64,000 nucleotides of DNA from assembly GCA_013396525.1 (NCBI GenBank), contig VWYX01001334.1, forward strand, positions 62,001 to 126,000, in the 5' to 3' direction. Positions 39,401-49,150 of this stretch are shown here, in pieces. The notes under the pieces were generated by a model. The model was not told the DNA's origin and searched no databases. It saw nothing but the letters and a program-made list of their open reading frames with translations. The stretch's first letter is position 1. Each line of letters begins with the position of its first letter. The DNA is from Chaetorhynchus papuensis (taxonomy: Eukaryota > Chordata > Aves > Passeriformes > Rhipiduridae). Both the position numbers and the translations under genes were made by a program.

Positions 39401-40948
39401 AGAGCTCTGCAGTAGAGTTGCTGGCTGCACAACCTCTCCGAAAACTTGGCTGTAACCTAAATCCTTTAGAGAGGAACAAGTCTTCTATGAAGTCTGCCCT
39501 CCACTGTTGCCTCTCCAGTTCCTAACTGATTATTTTTGGAAAATACCTTCCAGTCCACTCAGTAATCAGAGTATTAAAAGTACACAAATAGATGGAATCT
39601 ACAACTTACACAGGTAGCTTCACTCTTGCCAGGCTTAGAAGCTGGCAAGAGGGAGAACAGCTCTGTTTCCTCTGCTAGCGTTGGTTTAACCTAATAACTA
39701 AAAAACTTGGTACTTCCCCCAAAATGCAGACTAGAGAGAGAAAAGTTTCTGGAAAAGAGTCTAAGGCTTTTAAAAGGGACTTATAATCCATCCCCAGTCT
39801 CACTAGGCCATGGCTTGGTTACCACTGAGATCAAGCTTGTTTACTCCAAAGCAAAAAAATCTTGGCAGCACTGACAGAAACAGCTTTTCTTGCCAGAGCT
39901 CTAATAGCAAATGTCTGTGGAAAAGCCACTTGGAGAAGTGCTGTTTACTTTGGTAATGAAGCAAGTTCCCTGGAATGAAGTCTTGCAATCTTCCCAAGAG
40001 ATGTTGCAATACGTTACCTGTACCTCAGCTGCATACCATACAGGCTGCTCTCAGAGCCTGGGAACTCCTTGGCCGACTCAGGAGGACAAGGCATCTCAGC
40101 AACTCCAAGCAGAACTAAGCTCTAGTCCTACACTGGATACAGCCTGGATCCCAACTGAAACCAGTTGCTGGGGGTTTTTTTCAGCTCTGCTTCAAGCTAA
40201 ACCCCAGCCATCAACACCTCTTGAAGATGCTTATGAAAAAAGGGCCTCAAAACAATGTTCTCCATCCCCTTATTTTTAACCATATAAAGCCAAACTCACC
40301 TCCTTGAAACTTTTTTTTCAGGCAACTCTGAACTTAGACCGCAGCTCACTGCTAGAAGTGCTCAGAGGGAACATCAGCACATAGTTGGACTAATAAATAC
40401 CATGGAAGAAAAGAAATTCCAAGCAGACAGTGGAGGCCAAGGCTCCCTCTCTGCTTAGGGAGTAACTGGCCGCAGGCTATGCTGCTTTTCCTCATTTATT
40501 TAAGACCAGGTTTCAAATTGCTGTCCAAATTCTCTCCAACTGCACAGAGATGAAAGGCTCTTGCCATTCAATATTCCAGCTCTTGACTCAAGTGCAAAGG
40601 GCTACACATTTGCTCAAACCTCAGTTTGAAGTTTCGCTTCCAAAGAGATGCCTGACTTAGCCTCTCTCTAGTTCAGTAACTAGAAGATCCCTGGTAGCTG
40701 TGAATGAAATGGATTTCCTACCCAAACAGGTACTTGCATTTGTACATTTTGTTTACAAACAGCTTGCACTGTTGTAAGAGCACCAAGCCCATGCTTGACA
40801 CATGGCTGCAGTTCTTCACAGCAGTACTTCGTGCTCCCAAGTGTTGAAATTCCTACTTTGAGGAGAAACCAAGCTCTAATTTCAAGTGTTTACATGTACT
40901 CCTGAGAGCAAGAAAAAAAATCTTACCATGATTAGGTTATGTAAAAAG

Positions 40949-40954
40949 TTTAAT
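40949..40954 (-). terminator. AREG: AREG polyadenylation signal ATTAAA
   Basis: ATTAAA on the minus strand lies directly after the AU-rich block. The same variant hexamer followed by CTTTTT occurs in human AREG as I recall it, which supports it over other A/T hexamers nearby. Confidence 0.65.
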
Positions 40955-40957
40955 TAT

Positions 40958-41014
40958 AAAATAAATAAGTTTGTTATGGAAACATTAAATATTAAATACA
41001 GTAATAAATATTTA
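40958..41014 (-). promoter_or_regulatory. AU-rich element cluster in AREG 3'UTR
   Basis: Read on the minus strand, this segment contains several ATTTA/TTATTTATT-type elements within about 55 nt. Such elements recruit decay factors of the TTP/HuR class in many growth-factor and cytokine mRNAs. Position just before the polyadenylation signal supports a role in AREG mRNA turnover; the binding proteins are inferred. Confidence 0.6.
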
Positions 41015-41143
41015 CACATTTACAGATACAACTTGACAATTAATGGTGTTTCTCTGCTACCAGAAGAACTCTGCTCTGTTTATACAGAACACAATCACTC
41101 TTCCAAGAAGAAACTGAACTCAAATAATACTCTGTGCTCAAGA

Positions 41144-43129
41144 CTGCATGGACAGTTAAGAAACCAAGGACACTTGGGTCAGAAAAGATTGAGGTAAGAT
41201 GAGTTCTTCACACCTGAAGGTAGAGCACAAGAGACCACTGCTTGCAAAGCATCAGTGCCTGAATTTAATTCTTCAAAGGAACAAGTTCTTAGTCAAGTTC
41301 AACTGATGGGATCTGATGTGAAGCATTTTATATTTAAGCACTGCTTAAAGCAGCAACAAGTATCTGTTTAACAGAAGTAGCTTTGTGTTTAGAACAAATG
41401 GGTCCAGGCTTATCAGTTGGTTTGAGCATGGATCTTTTCCTTCAGATACAAAGCTTCGCGTTCTTGCATCTACTGTCTCAACATCCTGAGGAGACTAAGT
41501 TTAACTCGGGCTAGCACACACGCAAATGGATAGCTCCACTCACACCACAAGTCCTACAAAACTCGTAGGGATTACTTCCACACACACAGTAACAGAACCC
41601 AGGTGTGGCTGACAAAGATCTGTCACCAACGCCCTGCAAGTCACAACTAGAGATGAAGCTCTTGGAAGCCAATATGGACAGGGAGCACAGTGACAAAAGA
41701 ATTAGGTTTTTCATCCACTGAGGTCTAGGGAGAGAAGCCATCCCAACCTCTTCCCTTTTTCACTTTGGTAGAGGGAAGGAAGGGAATTTTGTCCCCTCCA
41801 TCCATTCCTGAAAGCGGCAACAGGTTCTCCCCTTTAGAGTTAGAGCTGCCAAAAGAGACTTGCTAAGAGAACAAAGCCCATCCACACAACAGCAGAGACT
41901 GGAGCTCCAGCACAGACAGAGAAGGCTCAGTAGCAGTAGTCTCTAGCAGGTCTTGACAGCAGGTCCTGTCCCCCACAGAGCCAGCTCCTTCCACATTGTT
42001 GTGCCAAGATGCAGTGATAACTGGTCTCCCCAGCAAGTGATTCAGCAGCAAGTGGCCTGTTGACATCTCCTTGCAGCAGCCTCTGTCTTGATGAATCAGG
42101 GCTTAGTGGCAACAGCTCCAGCCCACAGTGTCCAGGTGGATGTGTCAGGAAGCCAGAGGTACCCTGCAGCTTGGCAATGGCCACTTCAGAATTGTTCTGT
42201 AACAGGCAGACCAGGCACATTAATCACCATCCAAGACACAAGCACTCTGTGCTAGCACCATGGCAAACCTACGTGCAAGGCAGGTAGGTTAAGGATGTGC
42301 ACACATCTAAGGACACTCTGCCAGATACTCTTCAGCTTCAAGTAAGCTTCGAGCAAAACCCTCCAATTGTCACTGGACAAAGCTGGAAAATTACTATAGC
42401 TGACATGTGGCAAAGCAAAACTTCAGAGTTCTGCCAGAACTTTCCAGGACTATCTTTTATGGCTTCCTCCTCAGCTCGTAGTGTAACTGCTATTCAGTAA
42501 TGGTCCTTGAGCCTGCTGTTAGGTACACTTGGCCTCAGAAGAGACCAACTTGCCTGCTCACTAAAATCCACTAGATCACTCCTATAAGCAATCCACATAG
42601 GCCCAGGGGCTTTGGGCCTCAGTTGCTGTGACAGTATCCAACTTGACTGAGCGGCTATCTGTGCTGCTCACAGAATTCACAGCTTTCTTTTGGTCTACAG
42701 CTTCTGAGCACCAGAAACTTCCTGAAACTCTCCTTGCAGGAAAGATATGAAAATGCTTAGTACTTTTCTTCTAAGAGGTGGCAATGCTGTGGCACCATCT
42801 TCCACGACTGAAGTCTGCCACTGTTTCCTGCACTACATCTGCCTCTGCTCAGATACTCGGGACTTTTTCTTCTTAGCTCCACTTATCTCAGTACAGCTGC
42901 CTACCTCCACTTGGTCTTTAATACAGCCAGAAATTTAACAGAGCTGTTGAATAACTTGTACAACTCAGGTGGTTTTGAGAAACCAGAAAACCAAGCCAGC
43001 TGCTCACATGTAACCTATGTGCTTCAAGACACTTGGAGCATTAAAAGCAAACACCAGCTTTGCAAAACAAGCATGCAATTCCCATACAGCCAGGAAGGAC
43101 TGAAAGGTGTTTGAAGTTAGCATTCATAC
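41144..43129 (-). other. AREG intron 5 in the 3'UTR (right end certain, left end tentative)
   Basis: The intron begins with GTATGA 15 nt after the stop codon. Its 3' end is proposed at TCCATGCAG (41144). A second good acceptor, TGTTACAG at 42197 with GTGATTAAT upstream, could define an alternative terminal exon. No repeats seen. Confidence 0.5.
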
Positions 43130-43232
43130 CTGCTTTCTCCCCATTTACACACCAACATGGCCATTTCTGTTTTCTTGTCGGAGTTTTTTCCTTTCTTCTT
43201 TCTCTTCATACTGAGGACACTTTTTCCTTACC
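43130..43232 (-). CDS. AREG: AREG exon 5: cytoplasmic tail, stop codon, start of 3'UTR
   Basis: The acceptor ATTCCACAG precedes 43232. The coding part (43232-43145) reads VRKKCPQYEEKEERKKLRQE then NRNGHVGV and stops at TAA 43147-43145. The exon continues 15 nt to a donor AAAGCAG|GTATGA at 43130/43129, so the rest of the 3'UTR lies in another exon, as in mammalian AREG. EERKKL matches the EExxxL basolateral sorting signal described for AREG. Confidence 0.92.
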
Positions 43233-46200
43233 CTGTGGAATTACGGCATGTTAGAGATAGTTTTGAACCCTGATGTACATCCTGTTGTCACCAGCCTCCA
43301 CATCCTCTGCAGCATTTAGACTCGTGTTCTTTGAAACCTCAAGCAACTCCTTGGCACCAGGGAGTTTCAAGCAAGACAGTTTTTAAGCATTCAGCATCAA
43401 GCAGTATCTGCTGATAAAATCAAAGAACCCCTGAACTAGATGCCAACACTTGTGTCTCACAGAGACAAGGCTCCTTGATTTAAGACGGATTAAGGAGCAA
43501 GAAGAAGAGAGGTTATTGCTGGGACGGAGCAAAGCACCAAAAGATTTTCTGGGTGACAGATTTCCTAGTGGCTTTAACTTATAGCTGCAGAAATCACACT
43601 GTCTTCCTCCTCTCCACAGCAGAGCCCTGCAGACTTCAAGTCTAGTCCCTGTCCCTTGAATACATAATAAGGAGGCCCCTTACTGATTTCCCCCCCCAGT
43701 TTCTCCCGTGTTTTCTAGTGACTATTCCAAGCAGCTTCTCTGGATGACGGTACAGATTAGCATGCTCCCAGCTTGTGAGGGTTCAGAACATGAAGCAAAT
43801 GCAATTCAGAAACCACCAATAATCATTTGCTCTTAGAGCATTACAGAACTGGTTATCTCTCCTGACGGCAAGGAATGAGGCAGTGTTCAGAGAACAAGTG
43901 TTCATCCCAGCATTCTTCAACTTCAGAGTTAAATATGAAGTAACAGTGAAATGACAAACATGCACCTTGTTTCCTGAATTGCAGGAAAGAGTACAGCACG
44001 TACCCAATTCAGATGATGTGCTTCATCAAGATCTAAAATTAGACTGAACCTTGGAGTTTCTACAAGATCCCAAGCCCTACAGTGCTGGAACTGCAGTGGC
44101 AGAACTGGAGGACTGTTCCAATACTCAGTTTGTTATATGGTTTGAAACACATACCCAGAAAAGCTCTTTGAATTTATTCACAACAGGACCCCAGATTCTG
44201 ATGACCCACCACACTGAACTGCAGCAGCTGGTTCAGCTGAAATAGTGCTCCCTCCACATTAACAGCAAGCAGAATTTGGGACCACCAGCATTTGTCTCCC
44301 CATTTGCTTTCCCTCCAAGTGTAAGTATTTAAGCCTAGCAACATCCATTAATAAATGGACTCTCAGAGCACCATTTCCTACCCTCCACCTGTATATGCAG
44401 CTATTGGATAATAGCCATGCATGAGGCTGTCACATTGCTGCTTGCAGGTTTCTCCACAAGGATTAGGGAAGGCACTGCTGTGTCAGCACTAATGCTCCTC
44501 CTGGGCTTCCTGCTGATGTTCTGGAGCACTCTATCTATCTTGGTTGTAGCAAGAGCAGAAACGTTCTTGGTTTACAATATAAGGGTCACAGACCTTGCTT
44601 CGACCCTCCAGACATATCCAAGCTAGGATAAGAACTCATCCTTTCTGGATGCTTTTCACAAGGTAATTCAGATGAGCCATACACATTCTGGGGTTATCAG
44701 GCACAAGCCCCACTCACGCTTAAGGAAGACAGACACCAAAGAGGATAATACTTACTGCACTATCACAATGATAAGTACAGTAATGAAGCTGACGCTTGAG
44801 AGCAGGACAGCTACCACTACCAACACAGTCTTTGAGTAGTCTGCCACATCATTCTTCCTTTGAGTCTTCATGAACTGTTCACCACAGCGCTCACCAAAAA
44901 AATCCTGATGACACCTGCAAGTAAATATTAACACAAGTTCTTATCAGCTCTTGTGCTGTCTGGAGCCAAGGACACCCACACATATTCAGACCTGACTTAG
45001 ACATCTTCCGAGTTTCCCATGAATCTCGAGATGCTCACTTCAGAGCATGTTCATGAAATGCAGTCACTGCTCTAGCACAAGGTTTGTCAGCATTTCAACA
45101 AGTCGAGATTAGTTTGGGTGTGATGTTCCAGAAAGACACGCCTTTTCATTCTTTTGGTTTGAGTTTATGACCAACTGATGAGTTCAGTGGCTTGTTATGC
45201 ATCTCAGATTCCATCATCACTTAATTTACATGGCAGAAAGATTCTCAGTCAAAATACGGCAGGAGATGGATCTATGCCACGTTGACACTGATTTTTCCTC
45301 TGAGCCCTCATATGCCACTGGCTCATGGCAATCACACCTAACTCACAAGGTACAAGTAACTTACTTGCAGGTCACCATCTGGAGATGTTCTAGGTATATG
45401 CATTCTCCGTGGATGCAAAAGTTTTTGTATTCCATTTCACAGGGAGTCCCTTTCTTCTTGTTTTTCCCTTTGTTTTTCTTCCTTCTTGATTTGCCAGCAT
45501 TCTTCTCTCCCCCCCTCTTTGCTGGCTTGGGTTTAACCACAGGTTCCACTGAAAAAAGGACACGATGACTCGGTATAAAAGCGCTAGAAAGCACGATTCT
45601 GAGAAAATGGAATTAAAGACTTTGGTGAGAGCAAGTAGGACCAATGCTGCAGGAGAATCTGTGACCAAGAAGCACAGGATGCAAGCGAGAATGCTGCTGG
45701 GCATCTCACACCCAGCACAAAGGCAGCAAGCTCAGCAGCTCATTAAAGCACAACTCTGCTATCCTTAAGTCCTGTGCTATGCAGACCAGAGGCAGTAGGA
45801 GCAGATGAGCCAAGAGCCACCAAAGATGAAGAGCAGCAGAGGTGCAGGACTGCAGCATTTCACAGCATAAGATACTTGAGTGCAACAGCTTCAAGCAAAG
45901 GCCTGTAAAGAGCAGGGAGTTCGTGCTGCGCCAAGCCATCCTCTAGTTTTATACGGACTCAGATACAAGGCTAATAGCTCCATGGCTCTAAACTCTCCAT
46001 TTGCATCAGTGATGAAAGGCACTGTAACTTGCTAGATAGTCCTGGGCACTTGCCGAGGCAAAGCAGCTTGCTATCCCGGTTGGCATACTTGTTTCTCCTA
46101 AACAACCTGTGGTGCTGTCTTCAGCAGGAGAGAGTTCCTTTCCAGTTCCCCTACTTCGTGAGAGATGCTGAGCGCAGGGAAGGAGCGAAGGCAAGAGTCT

Positions 46201-48755
46201 GCGAGAGTCAGGCTATTTATTCTGCCGCTTACTGCTGCCCCTCATTATCTCAATTAAGACAAACCTCTAGCAGAGTGTGGTTTAAAATCCTGGTGACTTA
46301 GTAGCCCTTGGACTTAAGCAAGGCCAATCATGCTCCTTTCGCTGAGGAGAACAAACCAGCCACTGATTAAGGGTCAGAAGCTCCAGAGCTGTCCCATGCA
46401 GCAATCAAAGTTCAATAGCACTAGTTTGGACTAACTTGGCAAAGAAAGTTTTTGGGAAGAGCCCGCCCCTTGCACTGCTAGGCATAACACCAGCCGTCGC
46501 AGTGCAACACTGCTGCTCAGAAGTAACAGTTACCCAGAGGGATTTAAACCAGCTCTGAGAAACAGCAGAGCTATCTACAACAAGCTTCAATTTTGCTCTT
46601 GTGCTCTGAAGACCTAATGAAAATCATTTTTGGATAATTAATATTTTACCCAGAGCTCTATGCATACAGGCAATCACAACAATAGGGCACAACTGGATCT
46701 AACTACTTCCTAACCCTGTATTTCTGGTGCTGAGAGCCCATACAAAGAAACAAGGTGTAGTTCACTGTTGTCTAGACAGCTGATCATTTTAACTTCTAGA
46801 GCAACAAGCCTGGCTTGAAGTTTCTTAAAAGCAAAAATGCCTTCAGCAACCAGAAGTCTGATTAAAATGGTATGAGCTATATTAATATGTAAACGAGGTG
46901 CACAGTTCCTGCAGCAAGGTTTCCTGTGCCTGGAAGTGGGAGCTCACTCCTGACAGTCAAAGGCCCCTGTTCCGTCCCGTCTGACTTGATCTTTAGGTTC
47001 GCGCTTTCATAATTGAGGCCGCTTCCCTTCCTCCCTCTCCCAGGCTCAGCTTGTCAGCTTGATCTCTGTGTCCCTGTCTGCAGGCTGCATGGCCAGGAAA
47101 GCCATCCGCAGCTGAATCATAACAGCTTCAAGGTTTATCCACAGATAAACCTTATGCCAAGCAGAAGAGCTGGTCTACAAACCAACCACCTTAGGTAACA
47201 AGTCTGGTTTCTGTGCAGTTAAGACAACACTTAAGTCACCAAGCCAGTAGTTTTACAGGCTGAACTGCTCGATAACACCGACAGGCGCGCTTCCCCTGGA
47301 GATCTTCATGGAGAACTTAAGCAAAAGTCCACAAATTCCCTCAAGTGACCACAAAGAATATTCATTTAAGAGGTCTTTTAGTCACATTCAAGTCTCAGGG
47401 TGTTTCTGCAGGAAAAATCAATAGTCAGATCCACCCTGGAGGCAAAAGAACCAGCCTACTCACACCTACTGAGGTTCAAATCACTTGTAGATACCTGGCT
47501 TGTACTGCAACTGCACTTAGCCCCGAACCAACGAAATACTCCCATTCCCACAGTCAGGCGGACTGCTCAGATCTCCTCACAGCTCAGCAAGTGGGCAAAT
47601 TACAATAAATACACACAACAGCTATTGACAGTGAAGCGTTGCCCTAAAGATACTTAACAAACTTTCCTGCGGCCACTTAAGGGATTTAAGCGTCTGCTTT
47701 CCCAGGAAATTTCAGTTGACTCCAACCCAAATAAGCCACCGTAGGAAAATATCCAGAAAATTCTTGGAGCAAGACAAACAACTTGATGTAAAACAAACCT
47801 TTAGAGCCAAACAGCACCTATAAACTCCACTGGTGCTTCTACACTAAGCAGGTGGTCTTTACCCGACCACAGCCCTCCTGTCAGGTTTATCAGGAGATAA
47901 AGCTACACACAGCAAGCTACCAGCTAACCTGCAGCCTCCACACACCCTGGGCACACTCACGCTAGGCTTCCACCCCTGTCAGCTATTTCTAAAGCAGCAG
48001 CTTCAAGCACAAGCATGTTTTTGCTCCATACTCCACGAGCTAAGCATAGCAGCGTTAACAAGAGAGAAAAGGCGTTAAGTCTGGGCTCGCAAGTTGCGAG
48101 ATCCCACCCCAGCGCCGCCGACTCACCTCGGATCAAGTCGTCCACGATGTACTGGTGTACGGGCGGCGCCTCCTCGTACTCCTCCTCATCCTCCTCGTAG
48201 TCAATACCCGGCACGGGCTCTCCCTCGCGGCTCCCGGGCTCCCGCTCCCCGTGCCGCTGCGGCTCCGTAGCGTTGGGCGAGGACCCGGCGGCCCCACAGT
48301 TCGCTGTGAGGGAGGGGAAACGGCGCCGTGAGCGGGGGGCAGAGGTGCCGGCACCGAGCGCGGCGCCGCAGGGTCCCTCACTCGCCGCGGGGTCCCTCAC
48401 TCGCCTCAGAGCTTTCCCGCCAACGGCCGCCGCCGCGCGCGGACTGCCCTCAGGCGCGCGCCCCTCTGAGGGGCGAGCCTCGAGCTCCCCTCAGGCGCGA
48501 GCGCAGGCTCCCCTCAGGCGCGAGCCCCGAGCCTCCCTCAGGCGCGAGCGCAGGCTCCCCTCAGGCGCGAGCGCGGGCTCCCCTCAGGCGCGAGCGCGGG
48601 CTCCCCTCAGGCGCGAGCGCGGGCTCCCCTCAGGCGCGAGCCCCGAGCCCCCCTCAGGCGCGAGCGCGGGCTCCGCCGAGCCCCGAGCTCCCCGCCCCGT
48701 CCCCGCACGCACCTGCCAGCGCAGCCAGCGCGGCCATCAGCACCACAGCCCGCAT
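43145..48755 (-). CDS. AREG: Amphiregulin precursor, complete coding region in five exons (spliced)
   Basis: The join 48755-48713, 48303-48127, 45548-45365, 44914-44756, 43232-43145 gives 651 nt, or 216 aa, with all phases consistent and GT-AG introns. Domains in order: a short hydrophobic signal peptide (residues 1-15); a propeptide with an N-glycosylation site (NAT) and an acidic run (DYEEDEEEYEE); a lysine/arginine-rich heparin-binding stretch (RRKKNKGKNKKKG); an EGF module with six cysteines ending in CHQDFFGERC; a transmembrane helix (VLVVVAVLLSSVSFITVLII); and a cytoplasmic tail containing EERKKL. In the known family this is a membrane-anchored EGF-receptor ligand released by ADAM17 shedding. 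The basic stretch before the EGF module and the FCIHGEC core separate it from EREG, EPGN, BTC and TGFA; HBEGF is the next alternative but has a different tail. EREG lies upstream on the same strand, as in mammals. No break or frameshift was seen. Confidence 0.95.
43233..44755 (-). other. AREG intron 4
   Basis: A 1.5-kb GTAAGT to TCCACAG intron between the transmembrane and cytoplasmic exons. Only a short C-tract near 43690 stands out. Confidence 0.9.
44756..44914 (-). CDS. AREG: AREG coding exon 4: end of EGF module and transmembrane helix
   Basis: The acceptor TTACTTGCAG precedes 44914 and the donor is GTGCA|GTAAGT at 44756/44755. It supplies the last two EGF cysteines (CHQDFFGERC), the juxtamembrane segment GEQFMKTQRKNDVADYSK, where the family is cleaved by ADAM17, and a 24-residue hydrophobic helix. 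Exon ends fit the EGF-ligand pattern in which one intron interrupts the module between the fourth and fifth cysteines. Confidence 0.96.
44915..45364 (-). other. AREG intron 3
   Basis: A 450-bp GTAAGT to TTGCAG intron that splits the EGF module after its fourth cysteine. No other feature seen. Confidence 0.9.
45365..45548 (-). CDS. AREG: AREG coding exon 3: heparin-binding stretch and first part of EGF module
   Basis: The acceptor TTTTTTCAG precedes 45548 and the donor is TGCAA|GTAAGT at 45365/45364. It encodes VEPVVKPKPAKRGG, a long Lys/Arg/Asn run, then CEMEYKNFCIHGECIYLEH and MVTCK. These contain the first four EGF cysteines, spaced as in amphiregulin. The basic run is the family's heparan-sulfate-binding and putative nuclear-targeting segment. 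Phase 1 in and phase 2 out match its neighbours. Confidence 0.96.
45549..48126 (-). other. AREG intron 2
   Basis: GTGAGT to TTTCAG intron of about 2.6 kb. Apart from the edge of the CpG island at its start, no exon, transposon or simple repeat was recognised; the open frames in it look random. Confidence 0.85.
48127..48303 (-). CDS. AREG: AREG coding exon 2: propeptide
   Basis: The acceptor is CCCTCACAG before 48303 and the donor is CGAG|GTGAGT at 48127/48126. It encodes NCGAAGSSPNATEPQ, a glycine/glutamate-rich spacer, an acidic tyrosine-containing run (possible tyrosine sulfation) and PPVHQYIVDDLIR. The final segment joins exon 3 as DDLIR-VEPVVKPK, which resembles the family's VDDSVRVEQVVKP junction. 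Open frame continues past both splice sites by chance, so the true exon is shorter than the ORF at 47957-48400. Confidence 0.92.
48447..48693. repeat. 23-bp GC-rich minisatellite in AREG intron 1
   Basis: Eight tandem units start around 48488, 48511, 48535, 48558, 48581, 48604, 48627 and 48651 (spacing 23 or 24 bp), with a diverged leading copy near 48447. Each unit has the core CCCTCAGGCGCGAG followed by CGCGGGCTC or CCCGAGC. The array fills most of the 409-bp intron. Every unit holds CCCTCAGGC, a perfect match to the AP-2 consensus SCCTSRGGS. High GC and tandem structure make it prone to length variation and assembly error. Confidence 0.95.
48713..48755 (-). CDS. AREG: AREG coding exon 1: start codon and signal peptide
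   Basis: The ATG at 48755-48753 opens MRAVVLMAALAALA and the exon ends in a G before GTGCGT (phase 1). The start has A at -3, a favourable Kozak context. The encoded peptide is hydrophobic and alanine/leucine-rich, as expected of a secretory signal, and it continues cleanly into exon 2 (codon G|CG, alanine). Confidence 0.9.
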
Positions 48756-48850
48756 CGTCCGTCCCGGGGCGGGTGGCGACAGAGACACTGAGGGAACGGG
48801 GTGAGGAGTCGCCGGATCGCAACAGGTGCCGGCGGCGCACAGCGCTCCAT
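48737..48850 (-). other. Possible upstream ORF overlapping the AREG start codon
   Basis: An ATG at 48850-48848 opens a 37-codon frame that ends at TGA 48739-48737, 19 nt inside the AREG coding region and out of frame with it. If transcription starts at or before 48851, ribosomes using it would bypass the AREG start. Its Kozak context is weak (C at -3, G at +4). The TSS is not known precisely, so it may lie outside the mRNA. Confidence 0.3.
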
Positions 48851-48876
48851 GAGGAGCCGCCTGCCGCCGCCGCCCA

Positions 48877-48883
48877 CTTTATG
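48877..48883 (-). promoter_or_regulatory. AREG TATA-like box (CATAAAG)
   Basis: CATAAAG on the minus strand lies about 125 nt upstream of the start codon, flanked by GC-rich sequence. The expected transcription start is near 48850. It is the only A/T-rich core element in the CpG-rich promoter. Confidence 0.6.
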
Positions 48884-48914
48884 GGCGGCTGGAGCTGGGG
48901 GCGCGGACGTGGAG

Positions 48915-48948
48915 CGGCGTCAGCGGGATGGGGCGGAGCGGGGCGGAA
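48915..48948 (-). promoter_or_regulatory. AREG proximal promoter: two GC boxes and a CRE half-site
   Basis: Two GGGGCGG boxes (about 48930 and 48940, Sp1/KLF type) and a TGACGC half-site (minus strand, 48922-48917) lie 35-70 nt upstream of the TATA-like box. CREB control of AREG is known in mammals; here only a half-site is visible, so the link is inference. Confidence 0.45.
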
Positions 48949-48962
48949 TCGGAGGGAGACCC

Positions 48963-49150
48963 AGAATCATAAAATCACAGAATCTTACAGTGGTTTTTGT
49001 TGGAGGGGACTTTGAATACCACCTCATTCCACCCCGTGCCCTGGGCAAGGACACCTTCTACTAGAGCAGGTTGCTCCAAGCCCCGTGCATCCTGGCTTTG
49101 AACACCTCCAGGGATCGGGCACCTACAGCTTCCCTGGGCAACCTGGATCC
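48963..49150 (-). mobile_element. CR1 LINE 3' end, 5'-truncated, next to AREG promoter
   Basis: The plus strand reads AGAATCATAAAATCACAGAA, then TTGGAGGGGAC, GCCCTGGGCAAGGACACCTT and AGCAGGTTGCTCCAAGCCCC, ending near CCCTGGGCAACCTGG. This is the inverted 3' end of a CR1 subfamily different from the neighbour at 49488. It starts about 110 bp upstream of the predicted AREG transcription start and marks the edge of the CpG island. Confidence 0.88.

Larger units (their letters stand above)
23560..40927. other. Gene-free intergenic stretch up to the AREG 3' end
   Basis: Contains the possible MIR relic, a short GCT repeat and unique sequence. BTC, the expected next gene on this side in opposite orientation, was searched for by its EGF signature (CxCxxGYxGxRC) and HYCIKGRC core, without success. 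Confidence 0.6.
40928..41143 (-). other. AREG: Probable AREG terminal 3'UTR exon (5' boundary uncertain)
   Basis: On the minus strand this stretch carries overlapping AU-rich pentamers (ATTTATTA, TTTAATATTTAATG, TTATTTATTTTATA) followed by ATTAAACTTTTTA. It closely resembles, in order and wording, the end of the human AREG 3'UTR as I recall it. The proposed acceptor (TCCATGCAG before 41143) has a branch-like TTCTTAACTG upstream, but other acceptors (near 41170 or 42197) remain possible. The cleavage site is placed 15-25 nt past ATTAAA. AU-rich elements imply rapid, regulated mRNA decay. Confidence 0.6.
48110..48955. promoter_or_regulatory. CpG island covering AREG promoter, exon 1, intron 1 and exon 2
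   Basis: The stretch is strikingly rich in CpG compared with its A/T-richer flanks. It ends abruptly where a CR1 copy begins at about 48963. It includes the transcription start, both first exons and the 23-bp minisatellite. Confidence 0.75.

Noticed and set aside
42150..42196. Good splice acceptor (TGTTACAG) in the AREG 3' region, possible start of a longer terminal exon
   Set aside because: The conserved-looking 3' end needs only a short terminal exon near 41.1 kb; kept only as an alternative.
47957..48400. Minus-strand ORF of 147 codons
   Set aside because: It is AREG exon 2 (48127-48303) extended by read-through into both flanking introns; good splice sites define the real exon.
48273..48804. 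Plus-strand ORFs of 158-172 codons rich in Arg/Ala/Pro/Ser
   Set aside because: They are translations of the 23-bp minisatellite and CpG island antisense to AREG; no independent coding support.
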